A stretch of 64,000 bases of DNA from Albula goreensis (lineage: Eukaryota; Chordata; Actinopteri; Albuliformes; Albulidae), in contig CM040755.1 of assembly GCA_022829145.1 (NCBI GenBank), positions 15,454,063 through 15,518,062 of the forward strand, given 5' to 3'. The position numbers were made by a program, and so were the translations under genes. Within the stretch, counting starts at the first letter, position 1. Each line of letters opens with the position of its first letter. The notes under the pieces are model-generated. The model made no database searches, was not told the origin of the DNA, and was given only the letters and a program-made list of their open reading frames with translations. Below are positions 28,601-39,600 of this stretch, piece by piece.

Positions 28601-31600
28601 GATGTGCCCCCCTTTGAGTAGGACAGGGTAGACTGGCCCATACGTCCATGAAGCACATGCTACCAGGCTACAGTTTGTTCTCCAGCTGCTGAGCGGCACA
28701 GTGGGCACAGCAAGACTGCAGGACTAGAATATTTCACAGTAGGGGTCATTTTCGAAGTCCCCCAGACCTGATGGCCACAGTCTGCACTGACACAGACAGG
28801 TTTCAATTACAGACTATGTCACACATCAGGGAGTTATACTCATACCATTTCTTCCCAACAGATGCACTTACCTTTTACATGTTCTACCCTGGCTACCTGC
28901 ACTCGGTGCTGCTGATGCTTTCTGTACAGCTCCTGAGACAAAGAAATCACATTAGCAGAGACGGGGCATGATAGCTCCCAATCATTTATTTCATGAGCTG
29001 TTATGGAACAAACTGGGTGCTGAGGAAGCAAGCTGTACCTTGTTGAGCCTCTCTCTGGCTTTCAGCCTGTTTGGGGGGAGTCCTGGCCCTCTCAGCCTGA
29101 CTCTCCTCCTTTCTGCCCAATTCACAGCCCAGGCCCTGGCTCTCCGACAGCTCCAGAAAACCAAATTGAGACGTCCCTCCTGCTCAGACACACCCATCCA
29201 CAACACTATGGCTCAGTTACTAGCATCATCGCAAAGAAAAATTGTTTGATTTGGGAAAAAAAAGGTTCTGGCCTAATACTAAAGACAATATGGGAAATAC
29301 CAAAAATGTCACATAATTCACACATTTTCTTAACAAAAACACTTCATAGATGATATTAGACTGGGTTGGAAGAGATGCATAATCATATCTGTGTGCTGCA
29401 AATTCCTTCTAAAATATCACCCAGGGCATCCACTGTGTGGATGAACTAACCTTCAGACTGGGCACACTGCGTGGTAGAATCTACCCCAGCATCAGAGTCC
29501 ATCTCTTTCACCACACAGTTCCTGTTGAGGGGAGTAAGATCACTGATACAGAGTGAGAAAGAGATGAGTCAGTCCCCTGAATATGCTTCCATCCTCCAAC
29601 ACAGCCTGTGATTTAGCATGCACAGTCTAACTGCTGAAATCTCTTCAAAGACATGGCTGTCATTCAGTGGCTTAGACACAATGAGGTCAGAACATAAGAA
29701 AACAGAAGAACAAGCAAAGACATGGCTTCTTCAATTATCTCCACATTAGAAACCACTACTTAGTGTAACAGAGCCTTGCTCCTTTGCAGGCACAAGAGAA
29801 GCCAAACCTGTCTGTCCATACTGGACTTCAGTATACAGCTTTGTGGCTATAGCCTTTCCTCTGATACTGTAAAAGTATTTTTTGTTTTGTCCTGTCCAAG
29901 TCATACCATATACCAAGACACTACTGACAGTGTTTAATTGTCAATACAACTGTGGTCTATTTCGAATGGTAATGTCACTTTACTCTGCTATACAAAATTA
30001 TGTACATACAACCATATCTGTGTATTTATTACTATCTAAATGTCAGCATCCCTTAGCTAAAATTAGAAACTGTTACAGACACACCAGCAGTCACACCCAA
30101 GTTGCTTTTGCTTTCACTCTGATACTATATACAGGTGCTATAACTGCTACAGGAAGTACTCTACTGGACTCTACAGAGGGGCTATTCTACTGTAAAGAGG
30201 GAATCCAAGCCCTTCATCTTTCAATAAACCCCATAATGGACGAAGCTTCGATGGGTTGTCAGTTGCTGACCTCATTGAATCAACGTAAATATTTTCTATT
30301 CCACAGCAACACACAACACAGACTCAAATCAGTCGCATAATGGTAGCACTGTTAGATCAACCCACTAGTTGTACCATAAATTCCGATTCTTCCATCAGTA
30401 ACCTGTGCAATTCTTACATTGGTTCAAACAAACTTGTCATCTAACTGATTCCTAGGAAATAAAATGAATGGTTGCATACCTCTTTTTATTAGAAGGGGAA
30501 CACACTTCAAAAACTTGACTGTGCTCGTCTCTGGCAGAACTCAAACCCAAATCCAAAGGAGCTAAACAGACAGTAACACATTCTCCCATGAGATTTAAAA
30601 GCAAAAAACCTATTCACAAGCATTTTGGCCACAGTATTAAAAGCACCCCTGTTTATATTCATATGCCTAACCTGGGCTCTGCTGCGTGTTGCTCTGCACC
30701 ACGTTCGCTAGGCTATCTGACTGGGAGCACCTGCTTCCTGCTGGAGATGATATCAGTTCCTGGGGGAAAAGACATTAGTGAACAATTAACTAAACAATTC
30801 TATGCTAATTGTCCAGTTTCCCAAAATACTTATATCCTGGTGCTACCACACAGGGGAAAAAAGGATAAAATAACTGGCTATGAGAATTCAGTCTTGCGCC
30901 TCAGTCTGATATCAGTCAGTACTGAGTGGGGCCATCAGTCCCACTGGGTGACACATGATTGGCAGAGGTGCTGCCAATGGAGGGAGGATCTCCAGGTCTC
31001 ATCACTAACCAGTCACCCTCACTGGTCCATTTGTCGACCTCAACATTTAGTTTTGTTTTCTGACTCAAGTCTATGCAAGTTCAACTTGTGGACTATGGAA
31101 AGTTTCTTTATTTCTTTATGGAAAGAAACGGAAGGTTGATATCACATATTTTGAACCCATGTTTCTCTGTAGTCTCCAAGATTGATAGCTAAGGCTACAT
31201 CAATGAGGGTGTAGCTTGTGAATACACCTGCGTGTGTCAAATTTGGAGAAAAAAATTAGAACTATGGGGGGGAAAAAATCAAAAACATTTTATGAGAAAT
31301 CAAAGAAAAAAAATACCTTAAAAGTATTGGCAATAAAACCTTGCTTTTTGGAACATTCTTTCTCTTTACCTAATTTCTCACCATGAGTGTCCAAAATTCT
31401 GAAACACCCACTATCCAATCCTCCCCAATCAAAGTATGTCAGATCTAACAGTGAACTTACCAGAACAGGACTGGGAGACGTGGGCTGCAAGTTGGAGAGG
31501 CGACGGGCCAGCAAAGAATGATAGCTGCTGTCAGGGTCTTCCTCCAAGGCTGCACTGTCAGGTTGGGAGTCCTCAACAATCAGGCAGGGGTTGTCCAACT

Positions 31601-31640
31601 GCGACAAACTGGATTCCAGCTCACTTCCCCCTGGATCCAT
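14754..31640 (-). CDS. tp53bp1: Tumour suppressor p53-binding protein 1 (53BP1), 28 coding exons
   Basis: Coding exons from 5' to 3', as high-low coordinates: 31640-31461, 30759-30672, 30561-30480, 29521-29451, 29179-29039, 28932-28872, 28323-28145, 27904-27778, 27397-27303, 27182-26971, 26860-25444, 25318-25202, 25027-24812, 24565-24499, 23961-23860, 22824-22443, 22097-22029, 21894-21742, 21321-21098, 19541-19377, 18470-18079, 17971-17780, 17623-17441, 16611-16426, 16230-16136, 15859-15663, 15428-15292, 14929-14754. Every junction is GT-AG and phase-consistent; the total is 1,902 codons including stop, against 1,972 residues in human. The protein is a chromatin reader and scaffold that favours end joining at DNA double-strand breaks. 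Order: SQ-rich N terminus, QT motifs, oligomerisation segment, Arg-Gly motif, tandem Tudor, ubiquitin-recruitment motif, nuclear signal, two BRCT domains. The short middle exons are placed from splice phases plus partial homology and are less certain than the C-terminal ones. Confidence 0.95.
17441..17623 (-). CDS. tp53bp1: tp53bp1 exon 23: ubiquitin-recruitment tail and nuclear localisation signal
   Basis: DNLVEGKRKRRGNV completes the ubiquitin-dependent recruitment motif. GKRKLISSTDEEKTPAKRGR followed by KS, at about residues 1612-1633, is a bipartite nuclear localisation signal almost identical to the human one. The donor GTATGG at 17440 lets G be shared with exon 24. Confidence 0.93.
17780..18470 (-). 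CDS. tp53bp1: tp53bp1 exons 21-22: tandem Tudor domain
   Basis: SFVGLRVVAKWSSNGYFYSG begins at about residue 1443. The aromatic cage residues that bind H4K20me2 in human (W1495, Y1502, D1521, Y1523) correspond to W1453, Y1460, D1479 and Y1481 here, all present. The second Tudor runs VVKGHKTEGSEFFYC to MEQGNRLREQYGLGPYE. The exon 22 tail PLTKASDISL plus the start of exon 23 forms the motif that reads H2AK15 ubiquitin in human. The 130-codon exon 21 also carries a poorly conserved Ser-rich lead-in. Confidence 0.96.
18043..18061. repeat. A19 homopolymer in tp53bp1 intron 21
   Basis: Poly(A) on the plus strand (poly(T) in the transcript sense) that ends only about 18 bases from the 3' end of exon 21, downstream of its donor. 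No sign of a retroposed body next to it. Confidence 0.9.
18664..19167. mobile_element. Non-autonomous Tigger/pogo-like (Tc1/mariner superfamily) element in tp53bp1 intron 20
   Basis: The left end CAGGTTGAGTATCCCTTATC and the right end, whose reverse complement is CAGGTTGAACATCCCTAATA, are imperfect terminal inverted repeats. Each is flanked by TA (18662-18663 and 19168-19169), the expected Tc1/mariner target duplication. Length is 504 bases with no transposase. The left repeat strongly resembles the ends of mammalian Tigger-group MER elements as I remember them. A second Tigger-like end (CAGCAATTCCCCGACATACA at about 18736) inside suggests a composite or nested copy. Confidence 0.8.
19377..21321 (-). 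CDS. tp53bp1: tp53bp1 exons 19-20: conserved Ser-rich segment and Arg-Gly (GAR) motif
   Basis: Exon 19 has SPSRTGSSMTSGDLADVSSF and SKTSSL, close to human SPSQTGGSSGDLGDISSFSS. Exon 20 begins at SPRKG, as in human LSPRKG, and ends LTPRGRARRGRPPSRGALS, matching the human arginine-rich RGRGRRGRPPSR that is methylated by PRMT1 and contributes to DNA binding. Confidence 0.9.
21742..21894 (-). CDS. tp53bp1: tp53bp1 exon 18: oligomerisation segment
   Basis: VRRHMRIIREVRTTVTRIIT followed by DVYYENGQEVDRKVTE is nearly identical to the human oligomerisation region (about 1231-1270) needed for stable focus formation. The exon is 153 bases, phase 0 at both ends. Its acceptor (GGTTGAAAG) has a weak pyrimidine tract, but no alternative keeps the frame. 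Confidence 0.92.
22029..22824 (-). CDS. tp53bp1: tp53bp1 exons 16-17: repeated QQT motif, likely dynein light chain (LC8) sites
   Basis: Exon 16 (22824-22443) opens GDLFSSPLSQE, matching human GNLLHFPSSQG, and ends RHRAVSQQTSFDMASVPSPPSR. Exon 17 (22097-22029, 23 codons) reads LRQRAVSQQTSFEATGPLYQ and then ASR. The nine-residue core RAVSQQTSF is identical in both, and both exons end SR followed by GTAAGA. Human 53BP1 has two LC8-binding QT motifs (around residues 1152 and 1171) at the same place, just before the oligomerisation segment. Inference: these are the fish equivalents, one per exon, and exon 17 may be a copy of the 3' end of exon 16. Confidence 0.82.
23860..25318 (-). CDS. tp53bp1: tp53bp1 exons 12-15: conserved linker segments
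   Basis: Exon 12 reads FNFTLPKEGELIRPMANATP and on to PRHSTPIG, matching human FHFTLPKEGDIIPPLTGATP and KRHSTPIG. Exon 13 contains GKLSLRMKLVTPVEEGSS against human DKLCLRMKLVSPETEASE. Exon 15 reads SPKPSPSVFSRVCEARRQ against human SPQKTMSVLSCICEARQE. Exon 14 (67 bases) is assigned from splice phase and its fit between neighbours. These blocks lie before the QT motifs; no folded domain is assigned to them here. Confidence 0.88.
25444..26860 (-). CDS. tp53bp1: tp53bp1 exon 11: large Ser/Gln-rich disordered exon
   Basis: A 1,417-base exon (about residues 413-884) that begins DIFVPTQSQETGSSS, equivalent to human HDIFIPSPSLEEQS, and ends SPSDSSG. It is rich in Ser, Glu and Gln and has many SQ and TQ pairs (SQSQ, TQIE, SSQNSSQ and others), as expected for an ATM/ATR substrate region. 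An acidic stretch (ELDIEEEDMDEEEKAEE) lies mid-exon. Sequence identity with human is low apart from the composition; no folded domain is visible. Confidence 0.9.
26971..31640 (-). CDS. tp53bp1: tp53bp1 exons 1-10: phosphorylated N-terminal region
   Basis: The start (MDPGGSELESSLSQLDNPCL) aligns with human MDPTGSQLDSDFSQQDTPCL. SQ at residues 13 and 25 is kept; Ser25 in human is an ATM target used for PTIP binding. Human S6Q and S29Q are not SQ here (S6-E, S29-A). Exon 5 carries SQFGFLELSESQ, matching human SQLGFGVLELSQSQ. Exon 7 carries VPSSQDDMFD, exon 8 LLHLSGQAILVQESLS, exon 9 TPLIVPNSPT and exon 10 DEPMDTS, all recognisable human blocks. The region is otherwise poorly conserved and presumably disordered. 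A 5' UTR intron probably lies before 31640. Confidence 0.88.
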
Positions 31641-32267
31641 GTAGATGGAACATGCGCTGGCAGTAGCACTAACTACATACAGGGATTAACATATAAACAC
31701 ACCAGATATTCTTTAATGAACAAACTGTGGAACAAATTAAACATATACATAGGTTCATTTATTTGGCTGTAAGGCCACCCTTGGCAATGAACAACTTAAA
31801 AAATGAGCTTTCCACTATTTGGCTTTCAGACTGACAACCACGTCATCCCACTTGGAGACCAGGCTGCAGGACAAAGGGCCATCTCACCCCTCATGGAAAC
31901 AAGCTGAAACAAGCTGCAACAACGCCAACCAAATCAGGTAGCTGAAATAGGCCTGTACAACTGCTATTCAGCCACGTAAAAGGCACGTCTATATTTCTTA
32001 CACGTTTTGTGATTAAATTCACCAGCAGTTAAACGTACATTGTGTGTTACCTTGCTCAAGAAAACACTGGGGCAAACAAGGCTTCTAAATGAAAGCATGA
32101 CCGAACTGTCCGGATACAGATATAGCTGTACATCTCCAGCTATGTGGTTTCTTGCAGTTAACCATAAGACCATGATAAACAGAACATAATTATCTGGGAA
32201 GTTACCAAAACAGACCAGTACAAACGAAATGATCATTTTGCTTTATAACGCCCCTTTACAAGGTAAG

Positions 32268-32365
32268 TCAGAAGCTCTCCTGACTATGTGGCGAATGAAT
32301 AGTCAACACAGGAAAATCAGGAAGCTTTCTTAACTGTGTGGCTAGTGAATAGTCGACGCGGGAAT
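32268..32365. repeat. Imperfect 49-bp tandem duplication upstream of tp53bp1 exon 1
   Basis: Copies at 32268-32316 and 32317-32365 share TCAG(A/G)AAGCT, TGTGGC and GAATAGTC blocks. It lies between the first coding exon and the putative promoter, so probably in a 5' UTR intron. Confidence 0.7.
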
Positions 32366-32633
32366 GTTGCAAACAAACGCAGTTAATAAACTAGATGCCC
32401 ACAGAAGACACATAAACACGTCAATCGTCAACGTTTTTAGTATAAAATAGTGTTTGGAACCCACAGAAACACGTCCTATACGCTAATGTTAGCTTGTAAG
32501 CTACACCAAATAGCTAACTTGCTTTACTGCACAATGGATTGCTTTTTACTTTAAAGTTTCACCAAAAGCATAAACCATAGCATGTCTAAACGTGCTACAA
32601 CGTATACAGTTTCTTATTATTTTTATTCCTACC

Positions 32634-32900
32634 AGGTGCTTCCGTGCACAAGAAATTTGTCGTACAGTCCCATGTCCCAGTACGACGAAAGTTAGCTACA
32701 TGCGACGTCCATGTCCCCAGTACCGGGGTTTCGCGGCAAACCTCGACCTTACGGAATGCTGTGATTGGTCCGCGTTCTCCAGGTCCTTTGTCGACCAAAA
32801 CTTCCTGTCATTTGGATTGGCTGACTGTGGACGTGGATTTCCGGGCCAAAATGTAAATGAAACTATAGCAACGCCACGAGAATGTAATAAATTTGTAGGT
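32634..32900 (-). promoter_or_regulatory. Probable tp53bp1 promoter and 5' UTR exon
   Basis: CpG-richer than its surroundings and without a TATA box. Two inverted CCAAT boxes (ATTGG on the plus strand at 32764-32768 and 32816-32820) are correctly oriented for minus-strand transcription. A donor-like CACCTG/GTAGGA at about 32633-32628 could end a non-coding first exon spliced to the ATG exon near 31640. Start site and UTR splice are inferred. Confidence 0.5.
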
Positions 32901-33920
32901 TAGTAACCTAGCTAGCTAAATAGTTTTAAGAACATGGTGCTATCTCACTTCAAAAATAACACCTCGCTACTTAGATGCTTCTTGTTCAAAAATTCCCATG
33001 AAATATGAAGAACATTAACTTTATATTCCAAACCATCCAGATACTCTATATGACGGACAATATAACTGGAACGAATAATTTCCATGCATTTTATCTTGAA
33101 AAATTGACAGAAAAAATATGCGGTTGCATATTTGGTATGGAATATGAGATGAGCGTTTTCTCATCTTTATTATGAATTACTTTGATGATGTTTTTTTTTT
33201 TTTCTCTCCAAACACGCGTAACGTCTTGTGGATGAATGTTCTGCATTTCCAAAGTTTTAAAATATGAAAATACTCCATCAAATACTCCATAAGTTTAAGA
33301 GAATGAGGAAATACTCAATCGGGTATAAATAAAGAACAGACCAGGGTCATAAAATCATATAATAGTTTCCAAAAATAAATAAATAAAAAAATCCATGAAC
33401 ATCATGCATAAAGTAGAACCATTATGTCAGCCATTTAGATCAGGGAGATACTTGCTGAGATATAAAAGCAGATGAGTGAGTCGTTGAGCTGATGAGAGTG
33501 AGGTAAGTGCTCACATGTGGTTAAATGGCAGCAAATTGCCATATGCTAACAGCCTCTATACCCACATAATTTAACATCATCTCTCTGGGCCATGTTTAGA
33601 GACACATACAGTACTTCCATCTGTTACTATGGCAACATCATCTTGCCTCTTTTCTGCTTCCTCACAAAATACAAAGGAGGGACAATTAGATTGGGTAATA
33701 CAAAAAATGAAATATGAAAGCAAGGTAATGTAAGGTTCAGGTGGATTATGGCAGAAAGGAGCTAGATCGTTAGTAATATTTTCACATTGTGAGAAATGGT
33801 AATACAATGATGCATACAATGGTAATACATGTTTTGGAAGGAGTACTATGTTTTCTTAAATGAAGAAAAAAGGATGGAGCCAAGGTCTGCTTCAACATAT
33901 ATATATATATATATTAGTAT

Positions 33921-33960
33921 TTGTGGTGTGTGTGTATATATATATACACACACACACACC
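33921..33960. repeat. Palindromic GT-AT-AC microsatellite
   Basis: The 40 bases run GTGG(TG)n, (TA)n, then (CA)nCCAC. The outer 13 bases on each side are exact inverted repeats, so the array can fold into a hairpin or cruciform. Confidence 0.9.
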
Positions 33961-34830
33961 ACTTTTTTCCATGGCTCTAAGCTATGTCAGTAGTGGCAGA
34001 GTCTCACACTTTCTGTATTGTGGATGGAGTTGTCACATGTAATAAGTGAACGAGGAATACAGCACTGTGTTGTGGAGAACTCCCATCTCATCGGTGTAGC
34101 TCTTGTGAGAGGCATCAAAAATTCCATAAAGGATGGATACTTTGTGATTGGCAGCACATAGCCATGTCCATCGTGCTGCCAGTCATACTAACTTACTGCA
34201 TTTGAAGCCATCAGATGACTGCTCTCCACAACACAATGCTGTAATTCCTCACATAATTGGTTCAAATATGGTGGTATGATTGGCAGTGTATATGTGACCA
34301 ATAAACTAAGTCCAGATCAGTTATTAAGTTGTTCTACTCATGTATAGTCACTAACAAAATAAGTAATATCAGCATGTCCATTTCAGTGTTGTCCACTTCA
34401 AACCTGCGCAGTTATTAATCAATAATATTATTAATTATTGTTAATTATTTGAAATGCCTAATCCCTGCACCCACAAGTTAGTCCTTAACATTTTCGGTCC
34501 TGAAAGATAGGGCCACTCACTTCTCAGATAATTTTACACGGGGATCTACTTTTCACAAATTTTGCAGATATTTCCCCACTTCTTATTTATAGAAACAATA
34601 TTAACAATTAACAATTGAGTTTTTTTCATTTTAGTTTTCATCATTTTTAGTACATTGTCAATTTAGAACATATACTGACTCATAAAACAAAAAAACTTGT
34701 AAAAAAACAATCTTACAGATCCACAATTAAATATGTGAGGAACTGAAGTGACAGGAATAAAGCTATTTTTATTATATTAAATTACAGAACCACTGCTTTT
34801 ATGTCCACCTAAATGCTGACTTGGATGCAG

Positions 34831-34831
<1 letters not shown>

Positions 34832-34918
<87 letters not shown>
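34832..34918. repeat. (CA)n microsatellite, about 87 bp
   Basis: Uninterrupted CA run. Confidence 0.98.
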
Positions 34919-34921
<3 letters not shown>

Positions 34922-35749
34922 TATATTTCATCATTTTTTCTTTTTTACTTTTCTCAGTGGGCTTTTTTCTAAGAGGGCAAAGAACCAACAGTTCAGCATG
35001 GGTGGCTGCATGTGAATATGCATGTGTTTCATCTCACACATGTCTTATTCACTTCAATAATATTATCCAGTTACATAGCCTGGTACAGTTCAGATTCATC
35101 CAATTACCCAAACCTATAAACAGTGGCTCAGATCTTAAGGTGTTTTGTTTCTTATCCTACCCTAAAATGGCACATACCTGGGAAAAAGAAATACTAATTA
35201 TAATCCCCAAAAGTACATACAGTAGTCGAGCCATTTGTCCCATTTTGTGCATATTATTTTATCCGTCCAAAGTGGTAAGGCGAATATCATGGGTAACAAG
35301 AAAACAGGACATATTTAATGAAAACTAATCAACAAAACATTCAGTGACTCAAACACAAGAGTACAGATTTGATAACTCTGAAATAGGTCAAGTATTGCAG
35401 AGCTCCTGGTCAAACCATATGTCCAACTTCAGTTGCATGAGAAAACATGGAGCGAATACTGGGAGTGTGTCAGGAATGCTTCAGATTATGTTTTATTGCA
35501 AGTAATAAATGTAGGTTCTTTCAGATATGGTTTTAAATGTTTTATGGGTTCTAAAATGAAATAGATTAGCAGATTTTGACGTTTGTATTGGGGCAACTTG
35601 TAAAAATGAATCAATGCATCTAAAGATGCAGATACATAGACTATAAAGCTAACGGTAACCTTAACCAAAACATCCCCACTCAGAATCTGTATAATAAATA
35701 TGATGCATTTATCTATCATGATAGTTTAGATAGCATCTATCGCAGACTC

Positions 35750-36600
35750 CATTTTTCAGATGGGATGAGGCGGAGGCGCGGGAACTCTGGGTGGCTAACC
35801 CATGCAAGTCCCTAAGCCTAACAAATATATAGGTTATCGTGACTATTCGTGGTTGGCACCCAGGCACTTACCACCATCATGTTTACATCTCTTGGAGGAC
35901 TGCGCAGCTCTCAATTGACCAAACCACGGAGGTTAGACAGAATGGAGGAAAGTAGTGTACCAGACGTTCTAAGCTCAATTAAGTCGACCGCGCTGTCAGA
36001 ACCATCTGACTCTACAGAGCAATATTATACTTTTACGAGTAGACCTTACCGAGAGCAAGTTATCTCCATCTCCAAAACGCAACTTTCTCAGTGGATTCAC
36101 ACGGCCGGAAACTACATCCGATATTCATGCATAAAATGCATACAGAGGCGGAACAGTACACTTGACTGTTACCGGCGTTAAAGAAGCAAAGCAACGAGTG
36201 CAGTTGACACCCAAAGAAAGAATTGCGCAGTAACTGAACGGAATGATATCAGCTTGAATGACAGATCAAAATGTTTTGTACATTACAATTAAACCTGTCG
36301 TTTATTTACACGTAAATCGGTGTCACATATGTAGAAGAGAGAGGATTTTTTTAACTGCCGCTGGTAATACCAAACAAACCATAGATTTACCTGAAAAGTT
36401 GAGCTCGTATAGGCGAATGGGGTTTCTCCCGTTGCAGTCTGTGTTTAATACATATGTTAATTGTTTTAATATTGGTCTCCGGCTGCATCTGGCTTTAACA
36501 GCGATGCCTCCAATTTCTCTCGCTCTCTCTCCTCGCTTCCCCTGAAAGGCTGGGTGTGGGATACATGAGTGCCACTTAAAGAAGCAATGGCATTTTCTGA
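35750..36600. promoter_or_regulatory. CpG-richer island of unknown function between tp53bp1 and map1a
   Basis: From about 35760 (GGCGGAGGCGCGGGAA) to 36540 CpG pairs are clearly denser than in the flanks, comparable with the promoters of the named genes. It contains the open frame described next and a CT-rich block at 36508-36540. No known gene is expected between tp53bp1 and map1a. It could be the promoter of a long non-coding RNA, a distant map1a first exon, or an enhancer. Confidence 0.4.
35879..36181 (+). CDS. Unrecognised 100-codon open frame in the CpG-rich island
   Basis: Starts MFTSLGGLRSSQLTKPRRLD and ends with TAA at 36179-36181. It has no signal peptide, membrane segment or motif I recognise; it is Ser/Thr-rich with a basic C-terminal tail (CIQRRNSTLDCYRR). 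No splice structure is evident. It may be a chance frame in a CpG-richer segment, and no function is proposed. Confidence 0.15.
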   Translation: MFTSLGGLRSSQLTKPRRLDRMEESSVPDVLSSIKSTALSEPSDSTEQYYTFTSRPYREQVISISKTQLSQWIHTAGNYIRYSCIKCIQRRNSTLDCYRR

Positions 36601-39600
36601 TGCGTATGCTTACGCGTTTTATTTGTGTGTAAGACAGGTATGTATTTTTAAATATTGAAATAATGTCGAGCGGTGTGAATAACGGATATCCCCATATCCT
36701 TACGTTTGGTAATTACAGGTTAATTTTGTTTTCAAAAGATGTGCCCTCCAAATGTAACTTTGGTTTGAAAGAACAACAAACTAGAATGAACTCAGGCGCA
36801 GGCGTGACATTAAGTCACATGCGTGTGTGTGTATATATGCTTTGGGTGCTGTCCTTGTTATGGAGTACATTTGTGCATTTATTCAATTAAAAACCCCAAC
36901 CAACTGTATTGAGTTTGCAAACAAACAAATATTTACGCATACACGGGTACTATCCTTTCCATCTACAAATAGTTGTACATTTCAAAAGTAATTTTTTACC
37001 GAAACTTCAAAAATAAAAGGACAAAATACCATAATTAATACAAAACTGTTTTACCTCTAATATATTATTTGTAAATCAAGGGTCCTAATTACCTTGCTTT
37101 AAAACTGCCTCAAATCAAATAAGTGATACAGTCTTCAAGGTTGCCATGGTGACTGCAACAGAGGCACTCTGTATACAGGGACACTAAGGGCAGTGAAAGA
37201 TTGTTCAGCCAAAGGTGCATTCATCAGGGACTGCACGTTCAGTCAAAGACCCAAAAGTTAAGAGGACCTAAGTGTTCTTATGTCATGCTTTGTGCCTGTG
37301 AAAGACACGTTACGAAATCAACAATGATTTTTCGATGAACAAAAAGAACAAAACTTTTGATCACATGAACTATAGATAGGTGACATAAGGTAATAGTATT
37401 TATAGGTTTCATTTTTCAGATTTTATGAATTCCACTTATAGATTACATAAGACTATCACAGTTCAGATGGCCTTATTTGAGCATATCATGTACCGAATGA
37501 ATCGATTCACATGAAATGAGTAAAATGTTGCACAGATTATCTGGTCTCATCTTTGACCTTGTTGAAAAGTTACTCAAAAATTGTTTCACAATCATTTCTG
37601 CTGGGGTAGGTCAAGCTTTTACCTTTGCCCTTTGTTGGGTCTCACAACAGCTCCTCAGCTGAACCTGAACTCAGCACTTTGATAGTGATGTTATGCCAGT
37701 GTCAGGTTTTCCTACCCCCATGATCAAATACTGAAAATGATCTTTGGCTGCATCAATCAAAAATCATATGGCAGTGGCTTCCATCAAACCAGTGCATTCA
37801 TGTCACATATTATGTCCCAGTGGCTCTGGCTCTTTCCTCGCATGGTGATTGAATATTCTGAGAGTAATCATAGGGAGAATAGCCCCTGATTGTCCTCATG
37901 GCAGAGTGAATGTGACAAACAGAGCTGTTTAATAATACTTATGCTGTTTGCAGAGATACTACATGGGGCTGGCCAATATATTATAATAAATATCCCCAAT
38001 CCTGTTGTGAAATGCATAATATCAGAGATGTGTGATTCTTCTTATTCATTGCAAATACCCTGTTTCGCAGGTACCAGACTTCACTCTTTCAGGCAGCAGT
38101 TACATGATCAATTTGCCACAGAGAATACCATGTTTAATTCGAAGAAGAAATTATTCATTTTTTGAACCATTAATACAATGAAAGCAAAAGAGAAGGAAGT
38201 GTGTGTAAATTCCCAGTTTTAATTAATTCCATGACATTTTTAATAAATAATATTGCAAGTCAACAGTAAGTAATCCTATCTAAGGTTTCTGAGAGGGATG
38301 AGGGAGAAATCTCACTTTTCTCAAAGCTTTATACTGAAGTGTTTTCATAACACATAGCCCTATACAGATGTATCAGCATGCAAAATATTTTTCATTGCTT
38401 TTGAATTAAACAATGTATTCTTCCTGTTATTCAAGGTCATGGTAGGGGATATATAATAAATCAATATTACATGTTCTCATCTAAAAACCCAAAAAACCAT
38501 AAGCCTGTTTGATGCTTACCTCCATACAGATTTATTAATTTTACCTAATGTTAATCTCAGCAATGAAGCTTATCATTTCAATATTTCAAATCAAGCCAAT
38601 AACCTTGACTGAACACTGATTTTGCATTGGCACCCCAATGGGGCAGCAGGGGGCAGCAGAGGGTTCTGTTTACAGCCAGGCAGTGCTTGGACAGAGGCTT
38701 CAGGAGTGCTGAGTCACTGAGAGCTGTGCTGCAATGGAGAGAAATTCAACAGCCTATGCACAAGAGGGAGGGTCGCAGTGATCAATCACAGCAGCGAGTG
38801 CCGTCACCGTCACCTCCAAGCACAGGCAGCCAATAAAGCTCTTTAACAGGCCTTTGAGGTGTGGCTGAACATCACACCAGATACCACACAGACATTCTGA
38901 AATCAAATATATGTGTGTTCATGTGTGCATATGACATCTGCATTTTTTTCACAATTCCATTTCTATTTTTTCTTAAATTGTCTATCAAAATGTGTTTGGA
39001 TGTGTTAATGAATTTATGCATCATGTATAACATTGTTTTCAGCTTTGCATTGGTAGGGCTGTATCAATTTCTCATGAGAAAAATATAGTTTTTTATTATT
39101 TTTATTTATGTTATTTTTTCCCACGAAACACATATTAAGTCACATTATGAAATGACAGTATTGCAGAGAAGGCAAATCCAAAAGCTTTGGCTAAGGTGAT
39201 CCAGTGTCTGTGTTATGCTAGCTCCTCAAGTTTGATAGTAGGTGTGACATTCATCTTCCCCATGAGACGGATATGTGAAGGACAGTGGATGATTGGCAGT
39301 TTGCAATGTGTTGTACTTTCTTGTGACCCAAGAGTTGCATTTTAGGGAGAAAAACAATGCAAAACCTTTAAAGCACACAGAGGAGTTACATTCAAGTTAT
39401 GACTTTCCTCCTCTTTGGCAGATTAAAGAATAACTAGGAAACTATCTGCTATGGACAGAAAAACAGAGGATTTTGGAATGTAATTCACATCATGTAACAC
39501 ATGGCTTATATATAAATTCTGGAATGGTTGGAGTTCCTGCTCTGACAGCAGATAGAGGCAAATAAGGTTATCACAGATGGAATTATTATGGCACTGAACA

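Larger units (their letters stand above)
32900..35750. other. Intergenic region, tp53bp1 side
   Basis: AT-rich; no supported gene. Contains a GT/AT/AC palindromic array (33921-33960) and a CA array (34832-34918). A 171-codon plus-strand frame from 34813 starts inside the CA array and has no family resemblance. Confidence 0.6.

Noticed and set aside
29882..30340. 152-codon plus-strand open frame
   Set aside because: Intronic and antisense to tp53bp1, with no family resemblance or splice signals.
30588..31139. 183-codon plus-strand open frame
   Set aside because: It runs antisense across tp53bp1 exon 2 and its introns; no domain is recognised.
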